From positions 16,317,501 through 16,381,500 of the forward strand of contig NC_064443.1 in assembly GCF_023343835.1 (NCBI RefSeq): a DNA stretch of 64,000 bases. The letters run 5' to 3'. How positions within the stretch are numbered: the first letter of the stretch is position 1; every line of letters begins with the position of its first letter. Position numbers and translations under genes: made by a program. Below, one piece after another: positions 60,378 through 64,000 of the stretch. The notes below the pieces were generated by a model. The model saw only the letters and a program-made list of their open reading frames with translations, was not told where the DNA came from and did no database searches. Origin of the DNA: Lagopus muta. Taxonomy: Eukaryota > Chordata > Aves > Galliformes > Phasianidae.

Positions 60378-61544
60378 AGTCAGAGATGTGCATGCAGTGC
60401 CCAGCTGGGATGAATTAAGCTGTGGCTTGAGGGCGTTTCTGGGGGAAGGTCTGCCAACAGATTGTACCTCCTTGTGCATGTAGCATAGGAAGTGCCAAAT
60501 CCCGAAGAGCCGCCCCCTGCTAAGCCAATCTTCATTAACAAGAGCTGCAGGGGAAGGAAATCCTCGAAGCCGTGCTCAGGCTGCTGAGAAAGCACGATGC
60601 TCTCACTTGGCACAGCCAATGCAACTACACCAAAACCATGCCAAGCTCAAGCTTCTTGGGCAGCCCCAGCCTGCTTCACAAATTAGGTCCTGTGAGCAGC
60701 TCTCCTTTAGAAACACAAACAGTAATCCCATGCGTTGGCATCAGCCCTACCCAAAATGCCCATTTTAAAAAACAGCTGTGGATGGAAAAGTTCCCATGTG
60801 GGGCACGGATCCTCCCTGATGGTTGTGGGTGCAAAGTGCACTGAGTCAGCAGAGAGCTCGAGGCTGCAGCAGACTTTGCCCCAGGCCCTGTGTGGACTGT
60901 GGCCTTTGCTCCTCTCGCTGGGGCAGTGCAAGGAAGGGGCCGGCCCTGATGTGGGGGTGTGCAGACTGCAGTGCCCTGTTCTGCCCCCAGAACTGTGCTG
61001 CCCACCAATGGCCCCAGCCCTGCACTCTTCCCTGGGGAGCTGAGCAGGTGGAGGTGGCCATAGCACTGGGCTGCAGAAGCAGGAGGCTTTCTCCATCTCT
61101 GCACGAGACCCAGCCCAGCTCAGCTCTCAAGCCGGGAACCAGCAGCAGCCCTGTAGGCAAAAGGCTCTGTGAGTACACAGAGGTGGAGGAGAATAACTGG
61201 TTCTGTGAGGAGTGCAGCTGGAAGCAGGCAGCCTGCAGGCACAGCAGTGGGGGCCCGGGGCTCCCAGCCCTGCCTGGAGCTCTCTGCCCACTGATGGTAC
61301 GCACAGTGCAGCCTGAACAACGCTGGGGCATTTATTAGGGGACCCGCTGGCTTGCCAGGAAATTGCCCACAGTGCAATGCTTTATGTGTTGGACTAGTTT
61401 ATTAAGGAGCTACTTGAGGCTCTCAGAGAGGCACCATTCTGGAAAGTAACATCCTGAGGGCAGGAGTCAGGCCTGGCGATGTGGCACAGCCCCGTGCTGC
61501 GGTGCACAGCTCTGTGTTGCAGTGCGTGGCTGCATGCCGTGTGA

Positions 61545-61616
61545 ATGGCTCCGTGTTGCTGCATGGCTCCGTGTTGCTGCATGGCTCCGTGTTGCTGCAT
61601 GGCTCCGTGTTGCTGA
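61545..61616. repeat. 18-bp minisatellite, four units
   Basis: Four near-identical units of ATGGCTCCGTGTTGCTGC starting at 61545, 61563, 61581 and 61599, with a degenerate unit upstream. Because 18 is a multiple of three, it gives repetitive open frames on both strands; these are by-products of the repeat. Confidence 0.95.
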
Positions 61617-63292
61617 GCTGCTGCTCGCAGGGATGGGGCAGCCTGCCAATAAATGCAAAAGGGCAAAAAAGCAAAAGGCAGCCGTGCACAGGGCTGCAGC
61701 TACATCTTTGCACTAGCAAAGTCGCCGCTGCTGCATAGCCTGGCAAACCCTTATGGCTTTTCAAGCCATGAAGCCATAGAAGGATGAATGTTATAGGGAA
61801 GAACATTTATCCTATGCTGGGGAATGCAACAGAGGTGTGGGCCACTCGTGTCACCTCAGTGTCCCATAGATGCCCACTGTAGCTCAGTCCAGCTCCACAT
61901 AGGGCAGGACTTCAAGGCTGGCAGGAGGGAAAATGGCAGCATGATGACTAATGAGGAATCACCCCCGCCAGGTAAAAATTGACTCACATGCATTCCCTGT
62001 GCTGGCAGGTGCCAAAACCAACACAGATACACATGGCAAACAATGAACCTTGAGACAAGGCATAAACCAACGTGCTGAGTGGAAAGGTCACGATAGGGAC
62101 TGACCAGAAATGTCATCAAGCTTGTTGCAGATAAGAGAAAGGAAAAAAAAGCTCTTATCACAGTAAGAGGCAGCAAAGGGGCACTGAGCTCCCAGCACCA
62201 CCTGCCTGTGAAATGCCAGCTGCTCCCTGCTCCCATCGCCCTTCTGCCTTGATCAGCACTTTCTGACACCAGAGGGGAAGACCATCAGGTTGCCAGAACG
62301 GCTCCAACCTGTGAGCTCCCAATGCAGTTTATTAGAATGGTTCTACCGACCCAATGCTAAAGGCTGAAAATGAGTTTTCCATAGTGGCCGTAATTGTCAG
62401 CAGAGTGTTTGCATCGCATTGATTATCTCTGGAGAAAACAGGCACAGTGAGTGCATTGACCTTTATGGAGGAAGCACCCAGATCCTGGACGATTGCTGGT
62501 GTGGCAGGACTCTGCTATCAGCCTCCGGCCCAGGAAATCCAGGCACATGGAGCCCAATGGGGTGGGAGATCATCTGCAACTGCTGCCACAGCACTGGTGA
62601 GGATGTGGCAAGCAGCAGCTACAGCCACTCACCCATGAAATGTAAATTTAATGTAACTATTTGCAATGTAAAATGCTTTGCACTTTGAAAAATATGCTAT
62701 TATTTGTGCCTTTTATTGGAGAGAGAGGGGGAAAATATATTCAGAAACAGTCTCTTGTGCACGTTCAGTTCTTTCTGCATCCAGAGTTATGGAGTTTATA
62801 TTGAAATTTAGCAGCTGTGGGATCTGTGGCCCAATAGTGCCATCACCACTAAATCATCTCTTATTTAGCTAATGCCCTTCATGGCTCACACACGTAGAAT
62901 AGAAAATGACCTGCCAAGCTGCCACCGGGCTGGTTCAAAATTCCTCCCTCGCTCAGCTCCAGCAAAATGCACCATCCCCAATAACACAACAATGTATTTA
63001 TAGATATCCCAGATGCAGGGGGTTTAGTTGGTGTCATTTTGCCCAAAATCTTTAGCTATATCCAGAAGCTGATGTCTTACACCTGTGCCACGGTGGGCGA
63101 GCAGAGATGGCAAGCTGCTCAGATGTTTGGTAAGGAATGTCCTGGCACCAAACCTCCAACTTCCACTAAAAATCAGGTGCATTGCCAAAGCAGAGGATCA
63201 GGCACACTGGTACCAGGACAGCAGACAGGTTGGCACCACACCTCAGCAGAAGCTGCAGCAGTGACATCCAGAAAGACAACCCCAGCCCTGAT
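61617..63292. other. Upstream intergenic DNA, no gene recognised
   Basis: No supported gene. Two AT-rich repeat-free stretches, about 62330-62470 and 62635-62720 (ATTTAATGTAACTATTTGC and neighbours), could be small conserved elements. Confidence 0.45.
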
Positions 63293-63307
63293 CCCCCCCC
63301 CCCCCCC
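63293..63307. repeat. Poly(C) run of 15
   Basis: Fifteen consecutive C residues. Its length is probably uncertain by a base or two in sequencing; the complementary G-run could form intermolecular quadruplexes. Confidence 0.9.
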
Positions 63308-64000
63308 GGCTGGGGCTGCAGTCAGTGCCTGGCTACAGAAAGCTGAAGATAGATGGCGGTGAACACAGCTTTCATCATTCAGTGAGATAAGAAGAGGCAG
63401 AGATAAATCCTTCGTTAGGCTGCAAGGCTGGTGGGAGTGGTCTCACCTCCTGGTTCATTAAGCTTCCAGAAAGCCTCATCTGCCATCATTAAGTGCTGCG
63501 CTAATGGTACTCGCTGGGTGGTTTTTCAGTGGTTTTGCTGTGTCCCCTGGAGTCAAACTTTTTCCAAGCAGTTCTTTAAGCCACAACCTCAGATCCAGCA
63601 TCCTTAGTCTGATGTAGGGGGATGCAGGGCAGTGGTCATCACCCTCCCGGCTCCTGCTGGCTCTGTGCTCTGCTCTCCTGGTTGATTAGTGCACGCGGTG
63701 ATGCTGGTTGAAACCTAAAGCCATTTGTAATCATTATTCTGAAGGCCGTCTACAGATAATGAAGAAAATTAGACTGGACTTGAAAAAATAAAAAAACACT
63801 TTTTTTTCTTAGTAAAAGCATTTGGAAGCATCAGGAGGTTCTTTATAGGGTGTGTAAATGTAACACGAGGAGAGACAGAATAAAGGGAGTTCAAAGGGTG
63901 TCTGTGAAAAGGAAAAAAAGCTCTGCTATTGGCACTGCTTCCTGTTTTCTCACACCCAGCAACATTCTTGACCCAAACCAGAGGAAACAACAACAGCAAG
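63308..64000. other. Upstream intergenic DNA to the window end, no gene recognised
   Basis: AT-rich in its last part, with short A/T runs. No exon, repeat family or RNA gene is supported. Confidence 0.5.

Noticed and set aside
61545..61616. The 18-bp tandem repeat as a CRISPR-like array or repeat protein
   Set aside because: Units are directly contiguous with no spacers, the genome is vertebrate, and the open frames are a by-product of a repeat length divisible by three.

Overview
This is vertebrate, almost certainly avian, nuclear DNA. The bird assignment rests on several CR1 LINE 3' fragments with the characteristic tail around ATTCTATGATTCT, low interspersed-repeat density and a compact gene with a sharp CpG island; a galliform such as chicken is my best guess. 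There is one protein-coding gene that I can support: RYBP (RING1 and YY1 binding protein), a subunit of variant Polycomb repressive complex 1. It lies on the minus strand with five coding exons: 43659-43690, 42669-42794, 17045-17221, 16830-16928 and 13069-13321. The splice sites, phases and product (228 residues, the same length as mammalian RYBP) all agree.

Layout from left to right: 1 to about 9.4 kb is 3' flanking DNA with two CR1 fragments and no recognisable gene. About 9.42-13.07 kb is the long 3' UTR, with AU-rich elements, a Pumilio-type site and both proximal and distal poly(A) signals. 13.07-17.2 kb holds coding exons 5, 4 and 3. 17.2-42.7 kb is a 25.4 kb intron. 42.67-43.69 kb holds exon 2 (the zinc finger) and exon 1 (start codon), inside or beside a CpG island of about 1.45 kb that also holds the promoter. 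44.4-64 kb is upstream intergenic DNA with CR1 copies, short tandem repeats and several AT-rich, homeodomain-motif-dense blocks that look like candidate distal enhancers.

The gene is built from modules. Every intron is phase 2 and exons 2, 3 and 4 are all multiples of three, so each can be skipped in frame. Exon 2 is the ubiquitin-reading NZF finger and exon 5 begins where the RING1B-binding segment begins. A (CA)n tract of about 39 nt abuts the exon 2 acceptor. The start of intron 1 carries a same-orientation cluster of YY1-like motifs, which raises the possibility of feedback by the DNA-binding partner that gives RYBP its name. No new multi-gene system, virus, CRISPR array or RNA gene was found. 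The points most worth checking are regulatory and splicing features of the RYBP locus.
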